A DNA stretch of 64,000 nt, from NCBI RefSeq assembly GCF_027497495.1, contig NZ_CP114205.1, positions 4,836,001 through 4,900,000 on the forward strand, given 5' to 3'. Each line of letters begins with the position of its first letter. Position 1 is the stretch's first letter. The notes under the pieces were generated by a model that was not told the origin of the DNA, did not search any database, and worked only from the letters and a program-made list of their open reading frames with translations. Positions 25,414 to 34,142 of this stretch are shown here, in pieces. This DNA is from Streptomyces tubercidicus (GTDB lineage Bacteria > Actinomycetota > Actinomycetes > Streptomycetales > Streptomycetaceae). A program made the position numbers and the translations under genes.

Positions 25414-26429
25414 GCAAGAAGTACCTGGTCACCGGTGGTGCGGGATACGTCGGCAGCGTCGTCGCGGCACATCTGCTGCAGGCCGGCCACGAGGTGACCG
25501 TGCTGGACGACCTGTCCACCGGCCACCGCGAGGGCGTCCCCGCCGGTGTCCACTTCATCGAGGGCCGCATCCAGGACGCGGCGAAGTGGCTCGACCCCTC
25601 CTATGACGCGGTGCTGCACTTCGCCGCGTTCTCCCAGGTCGGCGAGTCCGTCGTGAACCCCGAGAAGTACTGGCGCAACAACGTCGGCGGCACCATGGAC
25701 CTGCTCGCCGCGATGCGCGACGCCGGTGTCCGCACCCTCGTCTTCTCCTCCACCGCCGCCACCTACGGCGAGCCGAAGGCGACCCCGATCACCGAGTCCG
25801 CCGAGACCGCGCCCACCAGCCCGTACGGCGCCAGCAAGCTCGCCGTCGACCACATGATCAGCGGCGAGGCCGCCGCCCACGGCCTGGCCGCCGTCTCCCT
25901 GCGCTACTTCAACGTCGCCGGTGCCTACGGCAGCTGCGGCGAGCGCCACGACCCCGAGTCGCATCTGATCCCGCTCGTCCTCCAGGTCGCCCAGGGCAAG
26001 CGCGAGGCGATCTCCGTCTACGGCGAGGACTACCCCACCCCCGACGGCACCTGCGTCCGCGACTACATCCACGTCGCCGACCTCGCCGAGGCCCACCTCC
26101 TCGCCCTCGACGCTGCCAGCCCCTCTCCCGCCACCACCCCGGCAGGAGGCGCTTCGCGCCGCCGTGTCAATCCGGGCGAGCACCTGATCTGCAACCTCGG
26201 CAACGGCAACGGCTTCTCCGTCCGCGAGGTCATCGAGACCGTCCGCAAGGTCACCGGGCACCCCATCCCGGAGGTCGCCGCCCCGCGCCGCGGCGGCGAC
26301 CCCGCCGTGCTGGTGGCCTCCGCGCAGACCGCCGTCGACCGGCTCGGCTGGCGGCCCAGCCGCGCCGACCTGGCCGGCATCGTCACCGACGCCTGGCAGT
26401 TCGCGCAGCACCGCGACCGGACGAACTGA
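25410..26429 (+). CDS. galE: UDP-glucose 4-epimerase
   Basis: A 339-aa extended SDR enzyme. VTGGAGYVGSVVA binds NAD, FSSTAATYGEP carries the catalytic serine/threonine region, and SPYGASKLAVD holds the catalytic Tyr-x-x-x-Lys. CNLGNGNGFSVREVI and the RRGGDPAVLVAS end are typical. It interconverts UDP-galactose and UDP-glucose. An unusual Pro/Ala/Arg-rich insert of about 20 residues (near 232-252) sits before the GEHLICNLG strand. It is coupled to galT by overlap and followed by galK after 23 bp. Confidence 0.95.
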   Translation: MSKKYLVTGGAGYVGSVVAAHLLQAGHEVTVLDDLSTGHREGVPAGVHFIEGRIQDAAKWLDPSYDAVLHFAAFSQVGESVVNPEKYWRNNVGGTMDLLAAMRDAGVRTLVFSSTAATYGEPKATPITESAETAPTSPYGASKLAVDHMISGEAAAHGLAAVSLRYFNVAGAYGSCGERHDPESHLIPLVLQVAQGKREAISVYGEDYPTPDGTCVRDYIHVADLAEAHLLALDAASPSPATTPAGGASRRRVNPGEHLICNLGNGNGFSVREVIETVRKVTGHPIPEVAAPRRGGDPAVLVASAQTAVDRLGWRPSRADLAGIVTDAWQFAQHRDRTN

Positions 26430-26452
26430 ACCCACCGCACAAAGGAGTCCTG

Positions 26453-27649
26453 ATGGCCGCACACGGAGCCGTCGCCCCGGCCACCGGGCGCACGCACCGC
26501 GCCCAGCACACCGCCGCGCAGTTCACCGCGGTGTACGGCGCCGCCCCCACGGGCATCTGGGCAGCGCCCGGCCGGGCCAACCTGATCGGTGAACACACCG
26601 ATTACAACGACGGTTTCGTGATGCCGCTCGCCCTCCCGCACACCACCCTCGCCGCCGCCTCGGCCCGCACCGACGGGGTGCTGCGGCTGCACTCCGGCGG
26701 CGCCGACGGCGGCATCGTCGAACTCCGCGTCGACGAGCTGCGCCCGGCACCCCACGGAGGCTGGGCCGCCTACCCCGCCGGTGTCGTCTGGGCGATGCGG
26801 GAGGCCGGTCTGCCCGTAGGCGGCGCGGATCTGCACTACGAGAGCACGGTGCCCACCGGCGCCGGACTCTCCTCCTCCGCCGCCCTGGAGGTCGTCACCG
26901 CGCTCGCCCTCAACGACCTGTACGCGCTCGGCCAGGAGCCGCAGCGGCTGGCGCAGCTCGCCCAGCGGGCCGAGAACGCCTTCGTCGGCATGCCCTGCGG
27001 AATCATGGACCAGACCGCCGCGGCCTGCTGCACCGCGGGCCACGCCCTGTTCCTGGACACCCGCGACCTCACCCGGCGGCAGGTCCCGTTCGACCTGGCG
27101 GGGGAGGGGCTGCGGCTCCTCGTGGTCGACACCCGGGTGCAGCACGAGCTGGGGGACGGCGCATACGCGGAGCGGCGCGCCGGCTGCGAACGGGGTGCGC
27201 GGGCGCTCGGGGTGCGTGCCCTGCGCGATGTGCCGTACGCGCATCTGCCCGAGGCACTGGCCAAGCTGGCCGACGACCCCGTCGTGCAGGCCCTCGTCCG
27301 GCACATCGTCACCGAGAACCACCGCGTCGAAGAGGTCATGGCCTGCCTTGACGCGGGCCGCACCCGCGCCCTCGGCCCGCTGCTGACGGCCGGCCACGCC
27401 TCGCTCCGCGATGACTTCAAGATCTCCTGCCGGGAACTCGATCTCGCCGTCGACACCGCCCAGGCGGCGGGCGCCCTCGGGGCCCGGATGACCGGCGGCG
27501 GCTTCGGCGGCTCGGCCATCGTGCTCGTCGAGGAGGCGGACGCCGCGGCCGTCGGCACGGCGGTCACCGAGGCGTTCGCGGCGGCCGGGTACGCCACCCC
27601 GCGGATCTTCGAGGCCATCGCGAGCGCGGGGGCGCACCGCGTCGCGTAG
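26453..27649 (+). CDS. galK: Galactokinase
   Basis: A 398-aa GHMP kinase that phosphorylates galactose at C1. The galactokinase signature PGRANLIGEHTDYNDGFV, the ATP loop VPTGAGLSSSAALEV, CGIMDQTAA (catalytic Asp) and MTGGGFGGSAIVL are all intact. ATG follows AAAGGAG. It is the last gene of the gal operon, and the stop is followed by a 270-bp gap before a response-regulator gene. Confidence 0.95.
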   Translation: MAAHGAVAPATGRTHRAQHTAAQFTAVYGAAPTGIWAAPGRANLIGEHTDYNDGFVMPLALPHTTLAAASARTDGVLRLHSGGADGGIVELRVDELRPAPHGGWAAYPAGVVWAMREAGLPVGGADLHYESTVPTGAGLSSSAALEVVTALALNDLYALGQEPQRLAQLAQRAENAFVGMPCGIMDQTAAACCTAGHALFLDTRDLTRRQVPFDLAGEGLRLLVVDTRVQHELGDGAYAERRAGCERGARALGVRALRDVPYAHLPEALAKLADDPVVQALVRHIVTENHRVEEVMACLDAGRTRALGPLLTAGHASLRDDFKISCRELDLAVDTAQAAGALGARMTGGGFGGSAIVLVEEADAAAVGTAVTEAFAAAGYATPRIFEAIASAGAHRVA

Positions 27650-27919
27650 GGCGCGCCGGACGGCGTGAAGCCACCGGAGCGGCGCTGAATTCCCCGCCCT
27701 GCGAAGCAGTTTCGTCAATCACCTTCCCTCGTCGCACCCCGTCCGTACGCTGGGAACCCGCACCGGTGGGGGCCGGTGCCGATCAGGGGGCGAGACCGTT
27801 CGGGTACGGCGCCCGGGGTGGGGTGGCGATGTCGGCACGGCGGCGGCCGTGCGGCTGAGGCGATCTTCAATCCGGGCGCCGTGCCCGCTATGGTCCGTTC
27901 ACCGAGACAGGGGGTCTCT

Positions 27920-28714
27920 GTGCAACGCATCCGGGTTCTGGTGGTCGACGACCACCGCATCTTCGCCGAATCCCTGGCGGCCGCGCTCGCCGCGGAACAG
28001 GACGTGGACGTCGCGGCCGCGGGCAGCGCCCCCGCTGCCCTGCGCAATCTGGACCGCGCGGCCACCGACGGCCGCCGCTTCGACGTGCTGCTCGCCGACG
28101 CCGACCTCGCCGCGCCGCTGCTCGCGGTGCCCGCGCAGGGAGCCGCCCGCGACGCCGTCCCGCGGGAGGCCGTGCCGCGCGCCGCCCCACGGGACGGCAT
28201 CGCGCTGGTCTCCGGCCTGCGCACCAGCCATCCGTATCTGCGCACCGTCGTCCTCGCCGACCGCGACGACCCGCGCCGCGCGGCCGCCGCCCTGCAGGCC
28301 GGGGCCTCCGGCTGGGTCGCCAAGGACTGCTCGCTGTCCCGGCTGCTCGCCGTCATCCGCGGGGTGCTCCGCGACGAGACGCATCTGCCGCCCGCCCTGC
28401 TGACCGGCGTCCTGCGGGAGTTGACGGCCGCCCGCAAGCACCGTTCGGAGAGCGAACGGCTGGTGGAGTCGCTGACCCCGCGCGAGCGGGAGGTGCTGCG
28501 CTGCATGGTGGCGGGCCTGGGCCGCAAGGCGGTCGCCGAGCGGCTGTTCCTCTCGCCGCACACGGTCCGTACCCATATGCAGAACGTCCTCGGCAAGCTC
28601 GGGGTGCACTCCACCCTCGCGGCGGTGGCGCTGGCCCGCCGGGCCGGGGTGGGGCCGGTGGAGCTGGAGACGGCGGCGGCGCCGGGGTCGGTGACCTCGC
28701 TGCCGGTGCCGTGA
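27920..28714 (+). CDS. NarL/LuxR-family response regulator with receiver insertion
   Basis: A 264-aa protein. Receiver: VLVVDDHRIF (acidic pair), FDVLLADAD (Asp 60 in the phosphorylation position), GWVAKDC (Lys). LuxR-type DNA-binding end: SLTPREREVLRCMVAGL ... SPHTVRTHMQNVLGKL. Between the Asp strand and the next helix is a 25-residue Ala/Arg/Pro insert (about 68-92) with near-repeats of RDAVPREAVP. GTG 27920 is chosen because AGGGGG lies just upstream and the receiver begins at once. TATGGT near 27889 may be the -10 box. It is an orphan with no adjacent kinase and is similar in plan to the regulator at 21198. Confidence 0.88.
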   Translation: MQRIRVLVVDDHRIFAESLAAALAAEQDVDVAAAGSAPAALRNLDRAATDGRRFDVLLADADLAAPLLAVPAQGAARDAVPREAVPRAAPRDGIALVSGLRTSHPYLRTVVLADRDDPRRAAAALQAGASGWVAKDCSLSRLLAVIRGVLRDETHLPPALLTGVLRELTAARKHRSESERLVESLTPREREVLRCMVAGLGRKAVAERLFLSPHTVRTHMQNVLGKLGVHSTLAAVALARRAGVGPVELETAAAPGSVTSLPVP

Positions 28715-28777
28715 CGGGGCGGGGCGCGTGTACGGGCTGACCGCCTTGGGGAGACCCCGCGCCGCGGCGCTGATGCG

Positions 28778-30097
28778 TCAGCCGACGAACCGGGCTGCCC
28801 GCTCGCGGAGTTCCTGGGCCTCTGGGAAGCCGCTGTAGCGCCGGAGGCGTACGCGCATGTCCTGGAGGGCGGCCTGGACCTTCACGGAGCGGATGCCGTC
28901 CGCGCAGTCGAGGAAGTCCCGCCAGGTCACCAGGGCGCCGTCGACATCGCCTTGGCGGAGCCGTACGCCGCCCAGGTCGGCCAGGACGATGGCGCGGGTG
29001 CGGCGGCGGTCGAGGCCGTGGATGTCGAGGGCGAGGTGGAGGTGCTCCTCGGCGGCGTCGAGGTCGCCGAGGCGGGAGAGGATCATGCCGGATTCGTGGG
29101 CCCATCGGCCGGGGGAGTAGTGGGCTGCCCAGGAGTCGCCGCCCGCGGTGACCGGCTTCCCGATAGCGGTTTCGGCCATGGCGAGGTGCCTGGTGGCCAT
29201 GCGGCGGTCGTCGTCCTGGGCTGCGGCGTTGGCGAGGGTGGCCTCGTAGTAGGCGATGGCGCGCGGGTTGTCGAGGTGGCGGCCGTAGTCCACGCAGGCT
29301 TCGCCGAGCTGGACGGCCTCGGCTCGGTAGCCCAGGTCGACGCACTGCACAGCGAGCCCTCGGAGGGCAGTGGCGGACAGTTCCGGATCGCCTGCTTCGG
29401 CGGCCAGGCGGAAGGAGTGCGCGTAATAGCTCTGGGCGAGCCCGCGCAGTTCGGGGGTGTCGCCTTCGTCCTGGGCCATCCAGCCGGCGAGGTGCACCAG
29501 TTGGGAAGTGGCGGCGAACAGCTCGCGGCCGGTGGCCTCGGTGAACCTGCCCTCCAGCCAGGGAGCGACGTCCTGGGTGAGGTAGCGGACGGCGAGGTGG
29601 CGGGCGTGGCCGCCGCCGAGTTCGGAGGCCGAGTCGCCGAGCGTCTTCACCATGTGGCGCACCGCCGCCACTTCGCCTCGGCCGACGCGCAGGCTGCCGG
29701 GAGAGGCGCTTCTGGTCCTCCGGGTGACGCTGTCCATGTCGGGCAGGTCGAGGGCGGACAGGGCGTATCCGCTGGATGCGACGATGAAGTTCCGGCGGTC
29801 CACGTCGCTCCTTCCCAGATGTAGGACTGAGGCCACGGTATCGGTGTGGAGTGCTGCCGGCATGGCCTCGGGAAGGTTGATCGTCTCCGGATCCAGTCCC
29901 AGCACCTGGGCGATGTACGGCCACCAGTGATCAGGGGTGCGCTCGCCCTCGATCCAGCGCCGGGCGTGCTGTCGCTGCAGACGGCGCGGATCGCCGCTCT
30001 CAGCAAGGCCGAGGGCGCGTGCCAACTCCGAGGGTCCCCAGCCACGTTCCTGGCACGCTTGCTTGATCAGATCCGCGACGGCCGGGTTCTTCGGCAC
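28778..30097 (-). CDS. XRE-type regulator with TPR-like C-terminal domain
   Basis: A 439-aa regulator. Residues 8-70 form an XRE-like helix-turn-helix (ACQERGWGPSELARALGL ... ARRWIEGERTP). The rest is helical: TPR-like units such as ALRGLAVQCVDLGYRAEAVQ, AIAYYEATLANAAAQDDDRR and LGDLDAAEEHLHLALDIHGL. This build is common in streptomycetes beside kinase, NUDIX or transferase operons and probably senses a ligand or peptide through the TPR part. It is divergent from the 30318 operon with a 220-bp shared region that holds three 10-bp repeats close to its GTG start, so it likely controls both. Confidence 0.88.
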   Translation of the reverse strand: MPKNPAVADLIKQACQERGWGPSELARALGLAESGDPRRLQRQHARRWIEGERTPDHWWPYIAQVLGLDPETINLPEAMPAALHTDTVASVLHLGRSDVDRRNFIVASSGYALSALDLPDMDSVTRRTRSASPGSLRVGRGEVAAVRHMVKTLGDSASELGGGHARHLAVRYLTQDVAPWLEGRFTEATGRELFAATSQLVHLAGWMAQDEGDTPELRGLAQSYYAHSFRLAAEAGDPELSATALRGLAVQCVDLGYRAEAVQLGEACVDYGRHLDNPRAIAYYEATLANAAAQDDDRRMATRHLAMAETAIGKPVTAGGDSWAAHYSPGRWAHESGMILSRLGDLDAAEEHLHLALDIHGLDRRRTRAIVLADLGGVRLRQGDVDGALVTWRDFLDCADGIRSVKVQAALQDMRVRLRRYSGFPEAQELRERAARFVG

Positions 30098-30116
30098 CCC
30101 GTCACCCTCCCCACCT

Positions 30117-30146
30117 GGATTACGCGGGATTACGCAGGACTACATC
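30117..30146. promoter_or_regulatory. Three 10-bp phased repeats, likely operator
   Basis: GGATTACGCG (30117), GGATTACGCA (30127) and GGACTACATC (30137) are head to tail with exact 10-base period, one per DNA turn. They lie 20-50 bases upstream of the GTG start of the XRE-TPR regulator, in the region shared with the divergent operon. Confidence 0.5.
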
Positions 30147-30317
30147 CTGGGCCCTGTCCCGGGACCGTGGATCGCCGTTCACTGAACATCACCCCTTGGA
30201 TCTCCTCATGGCTCGAACAGGCCCTGACGTCCTCCGACGGGGCAAGCCGTTCCCCGAGGCAGACACGACAGCACCTCGCCGACACGCGTGCTCTGCACAA
30301 CCTGTGAAGGGAAGCTG

Positions 30318-32225
30318 ATGATCAGCCAGCTCAAGAGCGATACGCAGCTCCATCCCGTGTCGGTCGCGTTCAGCGGCCCCGACAACACCGGGAAGACCAA
30401 GCAGATCGGAATCCTTGCCCGCCGCATGGGCGCCAGCGCCACCTCGGCGGGGCCCCTCGACCACTACGACCGGCGGTGGGCCGCCATCAAGGCCGATGGC
30501 ATGAGCCGCTGGTGGTTCGAGACCGGACCGGTCCAGGAGGTCTCCGATGTCCTCGCCACCTCTTACCTGGAGCGCTCCCGCCATCCGTTCTCGGCACCGG
30601 TGCGGCTCCTCGACCGGGGCATCCCGATGCTGGCGGCATCCGTCGCGGCCACCGTCGCCGTCCGGGAGAACCTGGCCGCTCCGCAGGCCGCTGACCGTGC
30701 CCGCTGCCTCCTGGCCCCATACGAAACCGATCTCCAGACCGCGGAAGCTAGCGAACGCGCCCTCCTGCTCCTGCACTGCGAGGACGCCGAGGAAGGCACG
30801 CGCCGGAGCCTGTCCCACGAGGCCGGTGTCACCGACATCTACGCGGCCTATCAGCGCGCCCTCCACGAGCAGATCAACTGGCTCGCTGCGGAGGGCCGGT
30901 TCGTCATGACAACGCACATCGGCGACCGGCCGACCGTCAGCGTCCAGGACGAGGTCCGCCGGCTCCTGGCTCCTCTGCACCCCGCGATCCCCGGCCGGGC
31001 GATGGCAGGCGTGCACGTCACCGCGCTCGGTGGCATGTCGGAGAGCGGCAAGAGCACGGCCGGTGAGTACTTACGGACGCACCACGGGTACGCCCGCCTC
31101 AAGATCGGCTACCTGATCCAGGACGCGGCCACCCGGGCGGGCATCGCGGACCCGTACCGGCTGGACCCGGTCGTACAGGCGGAGCTGATCGTGGACGCCC
31201 TGGACCGGTACTGCGAGGCACATCACTTCCTCGATTACGTCAGCATCGAGTCGCTGCACGGCTTCGACTCGACGGCTGAACTCGCCAGAATGCTCGGGTC
31301 CCAGCTCACCATCGCCTACCTGGAAGCCTCCGCAGCCGTCCGCGCACAGCGTGGCACCGCAGGCGCACAGGACGTCGCCGACCGCGACGTGGTCAAGAGC
31401 GCTCGGAGTGCGGACAAGATCGCCTCCATCGCCCAGGAGGTCATCGGCAACGATGGGCCGCGCCTGGAGCTGGAGCGAAGGCTGGACCGCATGGCGCTGG
31501 CCCACAAGTGGGCTGACCGGCAGCCGAGCACCATGCCGGTCAACGCGCTGGGCCTGCCGGTACATCTGGAGTCCTATCTCTCCGAACTCCTCGACCGCCT
31601 AACCGCGCCGCGCCCGTTGATCGACCTGCTGGCCGTAACCGGCAGCGGTGCCCGTGGCAAGTACCAGCACGGCTGGAGCGACCTCGACGTGTTCGTTGTC
31701 GCCGGGGTCGACTCCCTGGACGGGATGCGGCGCGTGCTGGCCGACCTGGAAGCCGAACTCGGCGGCGTCAAACTCGGGCTGACCGTGCTGACCCGGGCGG
31801 AATGCCGGGCAGGAGCCGTCACCTCCAGGCTCCTGCACGTCCTCGCGCTCATCGGAAGCGGTGGCCTCATCCCCTTGTGGTGCGCTGCCGGGCTCGCCCT
31901 GCCCGCCCCGGACGCGGATACCGACATCGACGTGAGCCTGCACGACGGAATCCAGGCCGCCATCGAGATCCGCCGCCAGCTCCTGAAGGGTTCGCCCGAC
32001 CTCCGCGAGCTCTACAAGGTCACCGCACTCCTGGCGAAGATCCAACTGCGGTTCAGTGGAATCGAGTGCCCCTCCGACAACGACGCCCTGCGGGTACTCG
32101 TCGAAGCCGGGCACCACGACACGAGCATGGCCGCAGCGGCCCGTACCGAACGGGCTGCCGCCGAGGAGCTGGCCATGGTCGTCCTGCGGAACTGGCTGGC
32201 CACTCTCCCCGGGGACATGACGTGA
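30318..32225 (+). CDS. Triple fusion: P-loop kinase - P-loop kinase - nucleotidyltransferase
   Basis: A 635-aa protein with three enzyme-like parts. Residues 12-230 form a thymidylate-kinase-like P-loop domain (Walker A GPDNTGKT at 20-27, then VRLLDRGIPML). Residues 234-415 form a second P-loop kinase, closest in look to dephospho-CoA or AAA_33-type kinases (GGMSESGKST, Walker A 239-246). Residues 430-560 form a minimal nucleotidyltransferase (GSGARG at 442-447, SDLDVFVV with Asp 455 and 457). It presumably acts on a small molecule or nucleotide, but the substrate is unknown. ATG 30318 has GAAGGGAAG upstream. It overlaps the next gene by four bases. I know of no named family with this order. 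Confidence 0.85.
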   Translation: MISQLKSDTQLHPVSVAFSGPDNTGKTKQIGILARRMGASATSAGPLDHYDRRWAAIKADGMSRWWFETGPVQEVSDVLATSYLERSRHPFSAPVRLLDRGIPMLAASVAATVAVRENLAAPQAADRARCLLAPYETDLQTAEASERALLLLHCEDAEEGTRRSLSHEAGVTDIYAAYQRALHEQINWLAAEGRFVMTTHIGDRPTVSVQDEVRRLLAPLHPAIPGRAMAGVHVTALGGMSESGKSTAGEYLRTHHGYARLKIGYLIQDAATRAGIADPYRLDPVVQAELIVDALDRYCEAHHFLDYVSIESLHGFDSTAELARMLGSQLTIAYLEASAAVRAQRGTAGAQDVADRDVVKSARSADKIASIAQEVIGNDGPRLELERRLDRMALAHKWADRQPSTMPVNALGLPVHLESYLSELLDRLTAPRPLIDLLAVTGSGARGKYQHGWSDLDVFVVAGVDSLDGMRRVLADLEAELGGVKLGLTVLTRAECRAGAVTSRLLHVLALIGSGGLIPLWCAAGLALPAPDADTDIDVSLHDGIQAAIEIRRQLLKGSPDLRELYKVTALLAKIQLRFSGIECPSDNDALRVLVEAGHHDTSMAAAARTERAAAEELAMVVLRNWLATLPGDMT

Positions 32226-33340
32226 GCGCGAGCAATCGGCCAAGGGCGTCGAACACGGCCACCTTCTACAAGGAGGCCACGACCCGTGAGGCGGCCGAAG
32301 CCGAAGCCAGGGGCTGGACGAAGCTCGTCTCCCGTCTCCAGGTCCCGGACCTGCGGGGGCGTCCGTCGCTGCCGGACCGGCACCTGCTGGCGTACGAGGA
32401 CGTCTTCGCCAGCGCACGATGCGATCTGCTGCTCGGCGACGTGATCGCGCTGGCTGACCGCGACCCGGCCGTGCTGCCGCGCCTGGCCCGCCTCGTAGAC
32501 GGCGTCTGCCAAGACCTTCGCGCCGCGGCCGCTGAAACCGGGGAGGTGGTCCCCCTCGCCGATTGCGTGCCCGCCCTCTACCTCGACCGCATCCGCCCCG
32601 GCGGCCGGCTCGACCGCTGGTACCTGCTGCGAGACCTGCCGCTCACCCTGCCTCACACCGATATGACTCTCACCGTCCGGGAGTTGGCCGACTACTCCGT
32701 CACCGCCAACGGCCGACCGCTCACGCTGGATGTCGCCGCCAGCATTGACAGCGCCCGCCACGCCCTCGTCCCCGATCGGCGTTGGCTTGCCGGCCTGACG
32801 CAGGGCGACCCCACCGAACCCAACATCGCCGACCCGCTGTGCTGGCTCGACTTCGAATGCGCCGGCCGCAACACCGCCGCAGGCGACGCCGCCAACTTTC
32901 TCTGGTACCTCATGGCCATGGGCGGCTGGCTCGTCCCTCGCTACCAGCCCGACGTCTACGCCCGCACCCTGCACCTGGCCCTGCCGGCGCGGACCAGCCC
33001 TCGCATCGACCATCTGGAACTGCACGCCACCGCCCGGCACATCGACATCCGGTATTCCTGGAACATGGGCCCCGGCCGCCACGCCGCCGTCAAAGGAGCG
33101 CTGCACGGACTCTGCGACCAAGGCGGCATCGGCATGGACGAACTCCATGCCTTTCTCGCCCTTCGCATCCTCGGCGTCATCCCGGCCGGCCGGCTGACCG
33201 GACACGACCTGCTGCTCGTCCTGATCAAGCTCGCCGAGAGCCAGGACCCCGCAGTCAGTCTCGATGCCTTCTTCACCACCGCACCGGCCCCTCATTCCGA
33301 CCCCGGCGAACGGAGCCGCAATGTCCCTGCCCCTGCTTGA
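32222..33340 (+). CDS. APH/choline-kinase-like phosphotransferase
   Basis: A 372-aa protein of the aminoglycoside phosphotransferase fold. The catalytic loop reads LTQGDPTEPNI (Asp 196, Asn 201) and the metal-binding motif WLDFE (Asp 210, Glu 212), followed by the hydrophobic helix FLWYLMAMGGW. The classical HGD has Gln in place of His. The N-lobe is short and divergent (LLAYEDVFASARCDLLLG). It starts with GTG overlapping the fusion kinase stop (GTGA) and ends 20 bases inside the SDR gene, so the genes are coupled. It probably phosphorylates a sugar, inositol or amino alcohol made or used in the same pathway. Confidence 0.8.
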   Translation: MSASNRPRASNTATFYKEATTREAAEAEARGWTKLVSRLQVPDLRGRPSLPDRHLLAYEDVFASARCDLLLGDVIALADRDPAVLPRLARLVDGVCQDLRAAAAETGEVVPLADCVPALYLDRIRPGGRLDRWYLLRDLPLTLPHTDMTLTVRELADYSVTANGRPLTLDVAASIDSARHALVPDRRWLAGLTQGDPTEPNIADPLCWLDFECAGRNTAAGDAANFLWYLMAMGGWLVPRYQPDVYARTLHLALPARTSPRIDHLELHATARHIDIRYSWNMGPGRHAAVKGALHGLCDQGGIGMDELHAFLALRILGVIPAGRLTGHDLLLVLIKLAESQDPAVSLDAFFTTAPAPHSDPGERSRNVPAPA

Positions 33341-34112
33341 AGCCCCACTCCAGGCCCGGCCGCTGCAAGGCCGGACCGCGCTCGTCACGGGCGGGGCCAC
33401 CGGAATCGGCGCCGAGATCGGCCGAACACTCGCCGCTGCCGGAGCCGTCGTGGTCATCAACCACCTCGGTCAGGAGCGGGAGGTGCAGGCTCTCCTCGCC
33501 ACCTTCGACCGCGGCGGAATCCCGGGGTTCGCGATCAACGCCGACCTGACCGATCCCGACGCCGTCCATGCGATGACCGACCGGGTCCGTGCGGAGGCGG
33601 GGCCGATCGACATCCTCGTGAACAACGCCGGGGCCTACCCCCGAGTCCCATGGCGGGACACCGATGAGGACGCCTGGAACTACTCCCTTGATGTGAACCT
33701 CACCGCCCACTACCGCGCGTGCCACGCGGTGACCCCCGGCATGGTCGAACGCCGCTGGGGCCGGATCGTGAACATCGGCAGCGTCAACGCCCGCGCGGGC
33801 CGGATCAACCTCGTCGCGTACAGCACCGCGAAGGCCGGCCTCCTGGGCCTCACCCGTTCCCTCGCGCGTGAGCTGGGCCCGTACGGGGTCTGCGTCAACA
33901 CGGTCCTGCCCGGCGCCATCCAAGTCGAGGCCGAGACCGTCATCCCCGCCCGCCACCGGGCCAACCCGAAGGGCCAGATCAACCGCCAGTGCGTTCCCCG
34001 CCGTGGACGGCCCGACGACGTGGCGGCCCTGGTGGCGTTTCTCGTGGGGCCCACCGCATCGTTCATCACGGGACAATCCATTCATGTCGACGGCGGCTGG
34101 CTGCTGCACTGA
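33321..34112 (+). CDS. SDR-family oxidoreductase of the kinase cassette
   Basis: A 263-aa classical short-chain dehydrogenase. TGGATGIG (23-30) binds NAD(P), NNAG and NIGSVNAR follow, and YSTAKAGLLG is the catalytic Tyr-x-x-x-Lys; the C-terminus (FITGQSIHVDGGW) is standard. Substrate unknown. ATG 33321 overlaps the end of the phosphotransferase gene by 20 bases. A CRPRRGRP-like basic stretch (CVPRRGRPDD) lies where many SDRs have the substrate loop. The NUDIX gene follows 30 bp later with its own ribosome site. Confidence 0.88.
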   Translation: MSLPLLEAPLQARPLQGRTALVTGGATGIGAEIGRTLAAAGAVVVINHLGQEREVQALLATFDRGGIPGFAINADLTDPDAVHAMTDRVRAEAGPIDILVNNAGAYPRVPWRDTDEDAWNYSLDVNLTAHYRACHAVTPGMVERRWGRIVNIGSVNARAGRINLVAYSTAKAGLLGLTRSLARELGPYGVCVNTVLPGAIQVEAETVIPARHRANPKGQINRQCVPRRGRPDDVAALVAFLVGPTASFITGQSIHVDGGWLLH

Positions 34113-34142
34113 GACCGTCAACAAGCAAGGAGACAGAGTCAC

